A stretch of 64,000 nt of DNA, taken from assembly GCA_947502815.1 (NCBI GenBank), contig CANNBH010000001.1, positions 1,956,818 to 2,020,817 on the forward strand, in the 5' to 3' direction. The position numbers and the translations under genes are program-made. The notes below the pieces were generated by a model. The model did no database searches. It had not been told where the DNA came from and saw only the letters and a program-made list of their open reading frames with translations. The stretch is from an uncultured Erythrobacter sp. (GTDB lineage Bacteria; Pseudomonadota; Alphaproteobacteria; Sphingomonadales; Sphingomonadaceae). Positions 6,740 through 15,472 of the stretch are shown here, piece by piece. Each line of letters opens with the position of its first letter. Positions within the stretch are counted from its first letter, which is position 1.

Positions 6740-9331
6740 TCATTCTGCGGCCTTTGCAGCCGCCTTCTTTGCCGGAGCTTTCTTCTTCGCCGCTGGCTTT
6801 TTAGCAGCCGCCTTTTTCGGAGCAGCTTTCTTTTTCGGCGCGGCTTTCTTGCCCTTCTTCTTCGCCGGTCCCTTGGCGGCGCGGGCATCGATTAACTCGA
6901 TCGCTTGCGCGGCTTCGACATCCTCAGGCTTCACATCCTTAGGGATGGTCGCGTTGGTCGTGCCATCGGTGACGTATGGGCCATAGCGGCCCGGCATAAC
7001 CTTAATCTCACCGCCGCTGGTTGGGTGTTCGCCCAGCGTCTTAATCGGTTCTGCTTTTCCGCGGCTGCCGCCTTTGCGATTGGCCGCTTCGGCCAGCAAC
7101 GTAACTGCGGCGTTCATGCCCGTGTCAAACACGTCGCGCGTGCTGGTCAGCTTGGCGTATTTGCCGTCGTGCCGCAGATACGGACCATAGCGTCCAATCG
7201 CGGCTTCGATGTCTTTGGTCGTTTCAGGATGCGCGCCAATGATGCGCGGCAGGTCGAGCAATTTCGCCGCCCATTCCAAGTCGAATTCGTCGAGGTCTTT
7301 GGGAATGGAGGCGCGCTTCTTCTTATCCTCGTGCTCCATTTCGACATAGGGGCCGAAACGCCCAGATTTGCGGTGAATTTCTGCGCCGGTTTCCGGGTGA
7401 GTGCCCATCAATCCATCTTCCCCGCTTGCCTCGCCATCGGCACCGGGCTGCGCAAAGCGGCGCGTGTATTTGCATTCGGGATAGTTCTGACACGCGATAA
7501 AGGCGCCAAATCGTCCGCCGCGCAGGCTGATGCGGCCGCCTTCACGCCCCTCTTGCTCACACAATGGGCAATGGCGCGGATCTTTGCCGTCTTCGCGTTC
7601 GGGGAACAGATAGTCGGACAGATATTCGTCCAAAACTTCGGTCACTTCGCTGGGAAGTTTTTCCATGACCTCTTCGGTCTTGGGTTTGAAATCCTTCCAG
7701 AATTTCGCCAGCAGCGCTTTGTAATCTTCGCGCCCGTCGGAGACGGTATCAAGCTCATCTTCCATCCCGGCGGTGAAGTCATAGGCGACGTAAGTTGGGA
7801 AGAAGCGTTCGAGGAATGCCGTGAGCAAACGCCCGCTTTCCTCTGCGAAGAAACGGTTTTTCTCCACCCGAACATAATCGCGATCCCGCACCGTTTGAAT
7901 GGTTGAGGCGTATGTCGATGGCCGGCCAATGCCGAGTTCTTCGAGCCGTTTGACCAGCGACGCTTCGGAAAATCGCGGCGGCGGCTGGGTAAAGTGCTGG
8001 GTCGCCTCCACCTCTTTCTTCGCCGGTGCATCGCCTTGCTTCATCGCAGGCAGCAGGCCGTCCTCGTCATCGTCCGCCTTATCGTCAAAGCCTTCTTGAT
8101 AGACGGCGAGGAAGCCGGGGAACTTGATGACTTGGCCGGTCGCGCGCAGCTCATGCTGCCCGGTCGCATCACGCATGGTGATGGTTGTCCGCTCCAATTG
8201 CGCAGCCGACATTTGGCTGGCCATGGCGCGCTTGAAGATCAGCGAATACAGCTTTGCTTCGTCGCCCGATCCAGCCTTGTCTTGGCTGAAATTGGTCGGA
8301 CGGATTGCTTCGTGCGCTTCTTGAGCGTTCTTGGCTTTGGTGCTGTAGAAACGCGGCTTTTCAGGGCGGTATTCGGTTGCGAAACGATCTTCGATCGCAT
8401 CGCGTGCGGCCATGATCGCGCTCATATCCATCTGAACGCCATCGGTCCGCATGTATGTGATCGCGCCCGCTTCATACAGCGATTGCGCGCATCGCATCGT
8501 GTGGCTGGCGGAAAAGCCCAGCTTGCGCGCGGCTTCTTGCTGCATGGTGGATGTGGTGAACGGCGGGGATGGATTGCGTTTGAGCGGCTTTGTCTCGACG
8601 CCTTCGACCGTAAAGCGGCCACCTTCTACGGCGGCCTTGGCCTCCATCGCGGTGTCTTCAGCACCCAGCGAGAGTTTCTCTAGCTTGTCGCCTTTGAACC
8701 GCACAAGACGCGCGTCGAACGCGGTCCCGTCGTGCTCCATCTTGGCCAGCACAGACCAATATTCGTCGGGGTTAAACGCCTCAATCTCGCGTTCGCGGTC
8801 CACGATCAGACGCAGCGCCACCGATTGCACCCGGCCCGCAGACTTCGCACCGGGCAGCTTGCGCCACAGAACAGGCGACAACGTAAATCCAAACAGATAA
8901 TCCAACGCGCGGCGGCCCAAATAGGCGTCGATCAGCGGCTGATCGAGCTCACGCGGCGATTTCATCGCCTCGGTCACCGCTTTTTTGGTGATCGAGTTAA
9001 ACGTTACCCGGTCAACTTTTGTCGGCAGAGCTTTGCGTTTCTTCAAAAGCTCCTGAACATGCCAGCTGATCGCTTCCCCCTCGCGGTCAGGGTCAGTCGC
9101 GAGAACGAGGCGCGAGGCGTCTTTGGCCGCATCGGCGATTTCCTTAAACCGCTTTTGCTTGTCCCGGTACAATTCCCAATCCATCGCGAAATCTTCGTCC
9201 GGGCGCACGCTGCCATCTTTCGGCGGCAGGTCGCGAACGTGACCGTAGGAGGCGAGGACTTTAAAGTCGCTCCCCAAATATTTCTCGATAGTTTTCGCCT
9301 TGGCTGGCGACTCAACAATGACAAGCTGCAT
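6740..9331 (-). CDS. topA: DNA topoisomerase I
   Basis: Type IA topoisomerase that relaxes negative supercoils. The 863-residue protein begins MQLVIVESPAKAKTIEKYLG, the Toprim start, and carries the Toprim acidic motif DPDREGEAISWH and the catalytic Tyr in ITYMRTDG. After the core there is a zinc ribbon (CPLCEQEG ... CQNYPECKYTRRF, about residues 585-625) and further ribbon-like repeats that lack cysteines (KSGRFGPYVEM, GRYGPYLRHD, GRYGPYVTDG). The tail, about 40 residues, is almost only Lys, Ala and Pro, like a histone H1 tail, which is common in alphaproteobacterial TopA. In sphingomonads topA usually follows dprA; here three extra genes separate them. Confidence 0.97.
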   Translation of the reverse strand: MQLVIVESPAKAKTIEKYLGSDFKVLASYGHVRDLPPKDGSVRPDEDFAMDWELYRDKQKRFKEIADAAKDASRLVLATDPDREGEAISWHVQELLKKRKALPTKVDRVTFNSITKKAVTEAMKSPRELDQPLIDAYLGRRALDYLFGFTLSPVLWRKLPGAKSAGRVQSVALRLIVDREREIEAFNPDEYWSVLAKMEHDGTAFDARLVRFKGDKLEKLSLGAEDTAMEAKAAVEGGRFTVEGVETKPLKRNPSPPFTTSTMQQEAARKLGFSASHTMRCAQSLYEAGAITYMRTDGVQMDMSAIMAARDAIEDRFATEYRPEKPRFYSTKAKNAQEAHEAIRPTNFSQDKAGSGDEAKLYSLIFKRAMASQMSAAQLERTTITMRDATGQHELRATGQVIKFPGFLAVYQEGFDDKADDDEDGLLPAMKQGDAPAKKEVEATQHFTQPPPRFSEASLVKRLEELGIGRPSTYASTIQTVRDRDYVRVEKNRFFAEESGRLLTAFLERFFPTYVAYDFTAGMEDELDTVSDGREDYKALLAKFWKDFKPKTEEVMEKLPSEVTEVLDEYLSDYLFPEREDGKDPRHCPLCEQEGREGGRISLRGGRFGAFIACQNYPECKYTRRFAQPGADGEASGEDGLMGTHPETGAEIHRKSGRFGPYVEMEHEDKKKRASIPKDLDEFDLEWAAKLLDLPRIIGAHPETTKDIEAAIGRYGPYLRHDGKYAKLTSTRDVFDTGMNAAVTLLAEAANRKGGSRGKAEPIKTLGEHPTSGGEIKVMPGRYGPYVTDGTTNATIPKDVKPEDVEAAQAIELIDARAAKGPAKKKGKKAAPKKKAAPKKAAAKKPAAKKKAPAKKAAAKAAE

Positions 9332-9375
9332 GGTAGAGGTCTGAAATCCTTACGTGTGTGCGTATGCGCGAGGGT

Positions 9376-9395
9376 GGGCCGGATTTCTCCGGCCC
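9376..9395 (-). terminator. Strong hairpin between the VWA gene and topA
   Basis: Two perfect 8-base arms (GGGCCGGA and TCCGGCCC) enclose a TTTC loop. On the minus strand it lies 33 bases after the stop of the VWA-protein gene and about 45 bases before topA. No T-run follows on either strand, so it is not a textbook intrinsic terminator; it may instead pause transcription or protect the 3' end. Confidence 0.45.
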
Positions 9396-9427
9396 GTCAA
9401 CCCATCACGAATATTTCAGACGAGCCT

Positions 9428-11002
9428 CTAGCTGGACAGGCTCTCGTTGTCTTCCCCCCTATTTGCCTGAAAATCGGCGGGCAGGACACACCGGCCCGCG
9501 TCATAGTCGCCAACGGCGCGCACGATCTCACTTTGCGAAGGCTCCACGCGGCGGCCCGACAATTGGCTGTCGATCACGCGGCGCAGCAGATGATCGAGAC
9601 GGGTAACGAGGTAGCAATCAATCGCGGGCGGTGCGTGCGGATTGCCGATCCCGCTGTCATCGGTCAGGAATGTATAGCGCGACTGTGTGACCGCAGCCAT
9701 CGCCCGCATCACATATTCCGCCATGTCCGCAACACCTGACGCGCCAACCGGTACAATATGCACCCGCTCTTTGCGCAAATGTTCGGCCGCGAGCCACGTT
9801 TTGCCGACATCCTGATTGTGCGGCGGAGCGTCTGCAACCAACAACAATGTCTTCACCGCGTCATCGCGCCAACCCATACCTGCGGCGCGGATCATCGCAT
9901 CTTGCATCGCCTCGGGATAATCGCCGCCGCCATTGGCGATCTGCTGGCTGAGGCGGCTTTGCGCACGGCTCATATTGCCGTCAAAATCAAACGTGCGGGT
10001 TACAAATTCGTCCCCCTGATCGCGGTAGAAAGTGAAGGCGACCCGAACATCAAGATTGCGGTGGCGCGTTTCAAGCGCGCCGATAATCGCGGTGAGTTCG
10101 GTTTGGAGGTAAGACAATTCATCCGACATTGACCCGGTGACATCGACCACCACGGCCAGATCCAACTTGCGCACGGCTGGCGCAGCGGCGCGCTGGGTGA
10201 TGGAGACGGTTTGCGCGCCGGGATCGCTCGACAAGCGTACTGCGCGCCAATCGCTGCCCCCTGCCCGCACCCAGACATCATCGCTCAGCCGGTCCATGCC
10301 GGGAAAGAACACCGCGCGGCCATCAGCGACCGTGTTTAGTTTGATCGAGTTTCCATCAGAGCAGCGGACTTCGACCTCAGCAAAGGGCACACTGCGCCCG
10401 CGCCGATCGCGCAGTTCGACCGTCAACAATCGGTTCGTGTCCACAGCGGGCAGGCTTTGAACCTGCTGGCCCAAATTGCTTTTGCGTTTGTAATCTTCGT
10501 AAAGCTCTGGATTGAGCAGATCGTCGTGCTCACCCGCAGTTAGCAGGCCCGATTGCGGCTGAGGCTGCGGCGGGCGCGGCGGGACTGGCCCCGGCAAAGG
10601 CGGACGGGGGCGTGGAGGCAAAGAACGCGACTCTTCTGATCGGCTTGCACCGCTGCGTGCTATACGGCTGCCGGTGACCGCGATGCCGTCTTCCGCGATA
10701 GCAATGTCGGACGTCGCCGAAGGCGGCGCGGGCACAGCCATCGGTGCGGGGACCACCGATGAATACATCCGATCACGCCGGGCGACGGGCGGTTTTTGTT
10801 GTTGGTTGATCTGCGCTTCATCCCCCAAATTGGGCAGTGCGGCCGGCTGGCGGCAAAATTCCCGCCCGTTGGAGGGCGGCGGAACCGGGGCGATGCGATC
10901 GCCAGAATTCTGCACCCGCGAACTGGAGCTCGCAAAGCTTGGAATGGCAAAACCTGTGGCGGTTAAGCTGGCGCAGCACGCCAGAGCGATCATGCGTTTC
11001 AT
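9428..11002 (-). CDS. Exported von Willebrand factor type A domain protein
   Basis: A 524-residue protein with a signal peptide (MKRMIALACCASLTATGFA), a long Pro/Ser-rich linker (about residues 50-155), a short beta domain, and a VWA domain beginning near residue 280. The metal-ion-dependent adhesion motif is DVTGSMSDE (Asp 287), a Thr-type version of DxSxS. Late Cys residues (DCYLV, RCVLP) may form a disulfide. I place the start at ATG 11002 because GAAGGGGAG ends about six bases before it; the ATG at 11008 is too close to that site. Residues 109-114 read VTGSRI, the peptide found at the front of sphingomonad TonB-dependent receptors. Ligand unknown. It is probably periplasmic or surface-bound. 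Confidence 0.85.
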   Translation of the reverse strand: MKRMIALACCASLTATGFAIPSFASSSSRVQNSGDRIAPVPPPSNGREFCRQPAALPNLGDEAQINQQQKPPVARRDRMYSSVVPAPMAVPAPPSATSDIAIAEDGIAVTGSRIARSGASRSEESRSLPPRPRPPLPGPVPPRPPQPQPQSGLLTAGEHDDLLNPELYEDYKRKSNLGQQVQSLPAVDTNRLLTVELRDRRGRSVPFAEVEVRCSDGNSIKLNTVADGRAVFFPGMDRLSDDVWVRAGGSDWRAVRLSSDPGAQTVSITQRAAAPAVRKLDLAVVVDVTGSMSDELSYLQTELTAIIGALETRHRNLDVRVAFTFYRDQGDEFVTRTFDFDGNMSRAQSRLSQQIANGGGDYPEAMQDAMIRAAGMGWRDDAVKTLLLVADAPPHNQDVGKTWLAAEHLRKERVHIVPVGASGVADMAEYVMRAMAAVTQSRYTFLTDDSGIGNPHAPPAIDCYLVTRLDHLLRRVIDSQLSGRRVEPSQSEIVRAVGDYDAGRCVLPADFQANRGEDNESLSS

Positions 11003-11128
11003 ATCCATCTCCCCTTCAAAACCCTTGTGCCAAACCATTTGTCAGGCACCGGAAAATTATGAAGTGTGCGATGAACCGTTTATGAGCATTGGCCTGCCGT
11101 TTTGTTCAGAAAGCGAGAGAAGTCACCT

Positions 11129-11833
11129 TTATTCAAAGACTTCGGTCAATTCATCCTTGTCATCGCGCATCAAACGATACGCCCCCACTGACAAAGCAGC
11201 GAAGACAATTGCTGAAAGGGCCGAATTGGCCGCGTCCAAAACTGCCATCGCAATCGCACCAAAGATCATCCCGACCCCGGCTGTGATTGAGGACAAGACA
11301 AGCGATAGAATAACAAGGATGACATAGGCCCCAAAAATCGACCAACCGCGGCCCTCACTCATATCCGAACTGACGCCAAACGATTCCATTGCAGGACCAT
11401 CACGAGCGATAACGGTAGGGAGCAGGGTCAACCAGCGAACGGCCAACATTATGCCGGGAACAATAAAGAGCAATAAGCCAAAAAGTATCGCTATCCCCAT
11501 AAGGATATAGATGCCGATATAGGGCAGCAATGCGTCAAATCCCGGCGATGTGCTGCGGTGAACCATGCCCGCGAGCAGCCAATATTGGGCAACGACATAG
11601 ACCACAAAGAAACCCAAGCCAGCCACAATGGCGAACGCAGACTGAGCAGCGAGACTATCACCACCGCTGGCGCCCCATAGATCGAATGTAAACGCCGTCG
11701 CGCCCACTCCGGCGGCCAAACCGCCGGTCACTCCAACCATGATCGCAAGATAGATCAGGATAACCCTGCCGTTCGCCTTAATCTCTTCAACAGTCGCATT
11801 CAGCAGGCTGGAGAGGTTTACCGTGTCATTCAT
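11129..11833 (-). CDS. Multi-pass inner-membrane protein (paralogue of next gene)
   Basis: A 234-residue protein with about six hydrophobic segments (for example VILIYLAIMVGVTGGLAAG and ILMGIAILFGLLLFIVPGIM). The IVPGIMLAVRW stretch followed by ARDGPAMESFGVSSDMSEGRGW resembles the repeat seen in glycerophosphodiester-phosphodiesterase membrane domains and related DUFs, where a Pro-Gly turn precedes a conserved cytoplasmic loop. Both this protein and the one encoded upstream end in an acidic hydrophilic tail closing with VFE (DELTEVFE, DLLAVFE), which supports paralogy. Start ATG 11833 (MNDTVNL) is preferred over the open upstream frame, which would overlap its neighbour. Function unknown. Confidence 0.75.
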   Translation of the reverse strand: MNDTVNLSSLLNATVEEIKANGRVILIYLAIMVGVTGGLAAGVGATAFTFDLWGASGGDSLAAQSAFAIVAGLGFFVVYVVAQYWLLAGMVHRSTSPGFDALLPYIGIYILMGIAILFGLLLFIVPGIMLAVRWLTLLPTVIARDGPAMESFGVSSDMSEGRGWSIFGAYVILVILSLVLSSITAGVGMIFGAIAMAVLDAANSALSAIVFAALSVGAYRLMRDDKDELTEVFE

Positions 11834-11867
11834 CGCGCCAAATTCCCAAAATCCAATTGAACATCCA

Positions 11868-12575
11868 TCATTCAAACACTGCCAACAGATCGCTCTCATT
11901 GTGGTTCAGCGCGCGGTAAGCGGTGACAGAAAGGCCCATCAACATCAAAGGCAGGGTGTGAATAAACGGCCACATAAGTTCCAGCCCCGCTTCGCTTGTT
12001 GTCATCCCTGTACCCGCCAGTTGAACCTCCATGTTTGTTAAGATCGTCACCCCCAGCACCTTAATCGCGAGCCAAATCACCATAATCGCAAGCCAAATGA
12101 TGCACATCACCATGAAGGCCAGAAAAATGGCGATGAAGTTCGTATCGCTCTTGCGCCAGCTTTCCCCCAAGGCATCCATCAAGGTGATCTCTTCCGCGAC
12201 CAAGAATGCCGGTGCCATGATGTATTTCGCAGCCAGCATCGCACCGGGGATCACCAGAATTGCAAACCCGATATAAAGCGGAATGGTCAGCAGCACCGCC
12301 ATCAAAAACAGACTGAACACTTTGAAACGCGGATCAATCACCGCCCCGCCCCGAACCAGCATCATTCTGTAAAGGTAATATTGGGCCCAGAAATACAGAG
12401 CCATAGAGGGCAGCCATGCCCAATCAACGCCCGAGGGGACAAAATTGGCCGCAACAGCAATCACCAGGAACGCCGCCAGATACAGCGGGATCTCAAACGT
12501 AATCCGACCCAGCTCAATAAATGTCCCGGTGATCAGCTCGCCCGTGCTCACCTGCTTGTGTTGAATATACGCCAT
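11868..12575 (-). CDS. Multi-pass inner-membrane protein (paralogue of previous gene)
   Basis: A 235-residue membrane protein with about six hydrophobic segments and the same LVIPGAMLAAKY then EEITLMDALGESWRKS loop pattern as its downstream partner. Both end in an acidic tail finishing VFE. The pair lie 34 bases apart on one strand, downstream of dprA, and look like a tandem duplication whose products may form a heteromer. The start is ATG 12575 (MAYIQHKQVS), only 21 bases from the dprA stop, so it may be read from the plsY-dprA transcript. No catalytic residues are apparent; I give no function. Confidence 0.75.
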   Translation of the reverse strand: MAYIQHKQVSTGELITGTFIELGRITFEIPLYLAAFLVIAVAANFVPSGVDWAWLPSMALYFWAQYYLYRMMLVRGGAVIDPRFKVFSLFLMAVLLTIPLYIGFAILVIPGAMLAAKYIMAPAFLVAEEITLMDALGESWRKSDTNFIAIFLAFMVMCIIWLAIMVIWLAIKVLGVTILTNMEVQLAGTGMTTSEAGLELMWPFIHTLPLMLMGLSVTAYRALNHNESDLLAVFE

Positions 12576-12596
12576 ACGACCCGTGTTCGCCCGTCT

Positions 12597-13733
12597 CTAT
12601 TCGCCGCTTAGGCTGACTTGGCCGGCGCTATGCCGTTCCAACGCGCCCGCCAATTCCAGCTCCAGCAAAGCCATCTGCACGGCCGCGCCGCTGGCCCCCG
12701 ATTGGCGGATCAATTCATCAACCGCGATTGGCGCGGTGGAGAGCATTCCTTCAATGATTGCTGCGTCAATCGGCTCTTCTTCATTGAGGGAACTGGGGTC
12801 GTAGACATCGCCTTCCTCTGCAACCCGGTATGTTGATCGCGGCGCTCCGGTGAAGCTTTCCAGCAATTCGATCGCATCGCCGGGCTCGCTGATCAAAACC
12901 GCACCGTCGCGGATCAATTGGTTGCAACCATGCGAGCGTGTGTCGAGCGGGGACCCGGGAATGGCCATAACTTCGCGCCCCGCCTCTGCCGCAAGCCGCG
13001 CGGTGATAAGCGATCCCGACTTGGGCGCCGCCTCCACCACCAATGTGCCGCTGGCCAGCCCCGCAATGATGCGATTGCGGCTGGGGAAATGGCGTCCGCG
13101 TGGCTCGGTGCCGGGCGGCTGCTCCGCGATCAACAGACCTTCTTCGGCTATGCGTTCCTGCAGGTCGGTGTGCTGCGGCGGATAGGCAATATCGATCCCG
13201 CTGGCGATCACTCCAATTGTGCCCCCGCCTATCGCGTTGAGAGCCCCATCATGCGCCGCCCCATCGATTCCGCGCGCCAGCCCCGACACGACGGTAAAAC
13301 CTGCCTGCGCCAAATCTCTGGCAAAGGTCCGCGCCAACTTCACCGAAGCGGCAGAGGCGCTGCGCGCGCCCACCATCGCTATGCAAGGGCCCGATGCAAG
13401 GTCGAGCCTGCCCCGGCATGTGATGATCGGAGGCGCGCTGTCGAGCCTGCTGAGCAATTCGGGATAATCGGGCTGGTCATGAAACAGATACCGCGCACCA
13501 GCGGCGCGAACACCGTCAATTTCCCGTTCAATCCGATCGGTCGGCGCAGGCCGGTACCGGGTTTTCCCCCGGCTGCCCAGATCGGGCAAAGCCTCAATCG
13601 CCTCAGCCGCGCTGCCAAATCGGGCGAGCAATTGGCGGTAACTGACCGGGCCGATATTGGGCGAGCGCAGCAACCGGATGCGTGCAAAGGCTTCCGGTTG
13701 TGAGAGCTGTGACTGCGACCCCCGCCCGTTCAT
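12597..13733 (-). CDS. dprA: DNA-processing protein A
   Basis: Protects incoming single-stranded DNA and loads RecA during natural transformation. The 378-residue protein has an N-terminal helix-hairpin-helix-like part (GPVSYRQLLARFGSAAEAI), the Rossmann-like DprA core with SGLARGIDGAAHDGAL, GIDIAYPPQH, FPSRNRIIAGLA and PKSGSLITARLA, and a C-terminal winged-helix-like segment (LSTAPIAVDELIRQSG). I choose ATG 13733 (MNGRGSQSQ); the frame is open 20 codons further but that part runs almost into plsY. It follows plsY by 28 bases, a usual alphaproteobacterial pairing. Confidence 0.95.
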   Translation of the reverse strand: MNGRGSQSQLSQPEAFARIRLLRSPNIGPVSYRQLLARFGSAAEAIEALPDLGSRGKTRYRPAPTDRIEREIDGVRAAGARYLFHDQPDYPELLSRLDSAPPIITCRGRLDLASGPCIAMVGARSASAASVKLARTFARDLAQAGFTVVSGLARGIDGAAHDGALNAIGGGTIGVIASGIDIAYPPQHTDLQERIAEEGLLIAEQPPGTEPRGRHFPSRNRIIAGLASGTLVVEAAPKSGSLITARLAAEAGREVMAIPGSPLDTRSHGCNQLIRDGAVLISEPGDAIELLESFTGAPRSTYRVAEEGDVYDPSSLNEEEPIDAAIIEGMLSTAPIAVDELIRQSGASGAAVQMALLELELAGALERHSAGQVSLSGE

Positions 13734-13761
13734 CAGATGCGGTGCCCCTTTGGTGTGATTG

Positions 13762-14358
13762 TCACTTTGATCCGCCGACCCGGGGTTCCTCACCCTTCAA
13801 CAACCGGCCAATATTGGCGCGGTGTAGGTAAATGATCAGCGCCGCAATCGCCGCCAGCACCGGAAAGAATTGCGGGAAACCAAACAAGGGCGCGGCCGCC
13901 GCCGCCGCCACAACCGCGGCCATTCCGGCCAAGGATGAAATGCGGAAGATCAGCAGCATGGAAAGCCACACCCCAGCATAGGCAAGCCCGATGGGCCACG
14001 CGAGCCCAAAGGCGACGCCAGCGTTGGTTGCAACCCCCTTGCCCCCCTTGAATTTCAACCAGCATGGATAACAATGGCCGATCACCGCGCCGCCAGCAGC
14101 AAACGCCTTGGCAACATCGCTGAAATCGCCTGTCCAGATCATCCCTGCGGCGATGACAGGAGCAAGCCCTTTCAACAGATCGAGCAGCAACGTGCCTACC
14201 GCCAGCCCTTTGTTGCCCGTTCGCAGCACATTGGTTGCGCCGATATTGCCGCTGCCAATATCGCGCACATCCCCCATGCCGGCGGCCTTGGTCAAAAGCA
14301 GGCCGAACGGGATGGAGCCCGAAAAATAGCCCAACAATGCTGCTAGAATTGGTTCCAT
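13762..14358 (-). CDS. plsY: Acyl-phosphate glycerol-3-phosphate acyltransferase
   Basis: Inner-membrane enzyme that moves an acyl group from acyl phosphate to glycerol 3-phosphate, the first step of phospholipid synthesis. About 198 residues with five or so membrane segments and the three family motifs: GSIPFGLLL near residue 15, GSGNIGATNVLRTGNKG, and GGKGVATNAGV. The start at ATG 14358 (MEPILAALLGYF) fits the family; an upstream extension without similarity is ignored. First gene of a minus-strand run that continues with dprA; it diverges from murI with about 85 bases between them. Confidence 0.95.
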   Translation of the reverse strand: MEPILAALLGYFSGSIPFGLLLTKAAGMGDVRDIGSGNIGATNVLRTGNKGLAVGTLLLDLLKGLAPVIAAGMIWTGDFSDVAKAFAAGGAVIGHCYPCWLKFKGGKGVATNAGVAFGLAWPIGLAYAGVWLSMLLIFRISSLAGMAAVVAAAAAAPLFGFPQFFPVLAAIAALIIYLHRANIGRLLKGEEPRVGGSK

Positions 14359-14442
14359 ATGATCCCTATTGCCGGGCTGGATGATTGGCGACCGGCTTTC
14401 CTTTTCATCATGCCTAAGTAATACACCGCGGCTCGACAAGTT

Positions 14443-15291
14443 TTGAGATACACAGGACCGATCATTTCTACGCCAACACCTTCTTCTTCAGCCCCGATTT
14501 TGCTGTTCGATTCCGGCGTTGGCGGGTTGAGCGTGTATGATGCGCTGCGCGTTGCATTGCCCGATGCGCCGGTGATCTATGCCGCCGATTTTGCTGGCAT
14601 ACCTTACGGCACCAAGTCTGAGGCGGAGATCGCCGCGCGGGTCGCGGGGCTGCTGGGCCGGATGAGCGAGCGGTTTGATCCGCGCCTAATTTGCATCGCC
14701 TGCAACACCGCATCGACCATCGCGCTAGGCACTGTGCGCGAAGTGTTGGAAGTGCCAATTGTGGGCACAGTCCCCGCGATCAAACCTGCCGCTTTGGCCA
14801 GCAAATCGGGCGTTATCGGTTTGCTCGGCACACAGGCGACCATTCGCCAGCAATATGTTGACGATCTGGAACGCGAATTTGCTGTGGGCAAGACCCTGCA
14901 TCGTCACGCAGCGCCTGGATTGGTGGATGAAGCAGAGCGCAAATTGCGCGGACAAGCGGTCAATCGCGCGGTGCTGGCCGAGGCGCTTCAGGGCCTCAGC
15001 GAAGACAGCAAGGGCATTTGGATCGATCATGTCGTTTTGGGCTGCACCCATTTCCCGCTTCTGGCTGAGGAATTGATGGATGTGGCGGTGAGCGAGCTTG
15101 GCTGGTCCCCCGACACCCGATTTGTGGACGGTGCGATCGGGATTGCACGGCGCATTGCAGACCGATTGGATGGGCAAGAATTTGCAAAAACGGGCGACAA
15201 TCACTTTGTCATCACCGGGCCGATTGAACGCGCTGCGGGCCTCGATGCCGCCCTTTCGGCCAGAGGCTTTGCGCCTGCGCTGCCCTTCTAA
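14443..15291 (+). CDS. murI: Glutamate racemase
   Basis: Makes D-glutamate for peptidoglycan. The protein has the family start motif LLFDSGVGGLSVYDAL, the first catalytic Cys in CIACNTAST and the second in VLGCTHFPLL, and VDGAIGIARR near the end. About 270-282 residues. The start is uncertain: TTG 14443 is the only usual start codon before the domain, but the more normal N-terminus would begin around ISTPTPSSS, encoded at an ATC or ATT near 14461-14464 with AGGA a few bases before it. I report the TTG form. It diverges from plsY and has no close co-directional partner. Confidence 0.93.
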   Translation: MRYTGPIISTPTPSSSAPILLFDSGVGGLSVYDALRVALPDAPVIYAADFAGIPYGTKSEAEIAARVAGLLGRMSERFDPRLICIACNTASTIALGTVREVLEVPIVGTVPAIKPAALASKSGVIGLLGTQATIRQQYVDDLEREFAVGKTLHRHAAPGLVDEAERKLRGQAVNRAVLAEALQGLSEDSKGIWIDHVVLGCTHFPLLAEELMDVAVSELGWSPDTRFVDGAIGIARRIADRLDGQEFAKTGDNHFVITGPIERAAGLDAALSARGFAPALPF

Positions 15292-15392
15292 ACTGCAAAC
15301 CGCTCGCAAAGATCGCTGTTTTCAAACCCGATTAAGCCGCTTAAACGATCTTTTCGAAACCTTTGGGCCATCAGGGGGTTGTATGGTCTGTG

Positions 15393-15412
15393 CCCGCCCA
15401 ATTGCGGGTTTG
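15393..15412 (+). terminator. Possible terminator after murI
   Basis: Arms CCCGC and GCGGG enclose a six-base loop and are followed by TTT, about 100 bases past the murI stop and 60 bases before hemA. The stem is short and the T-run weak, so this is only a candidate. Confidence 0.3.
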
Positions 15413-15472
15413 CTATTGGACTTTCAAAAGCCTGATCAACAGGCCGTCCGCAACGACAAGAGCGTGTAACAA

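Noticed and set aside
6740..6870. Repeated short units in the topA tail, at first like a tandem repeat or array
   Set aside because: They are codon-level repeats for a Lys/Ala/Pro-rich protein tail, with no constant unit length; not a CRISPR or DNA repeat.
6905..9739. Long plus-strand frames (6905-7906, 7994-8683, 8732-9739) opposite topA
   Set aside because: They are the antisense of a clearly coding topA with intact domains, and their translations look like random codon-shifted sequence without motifs.
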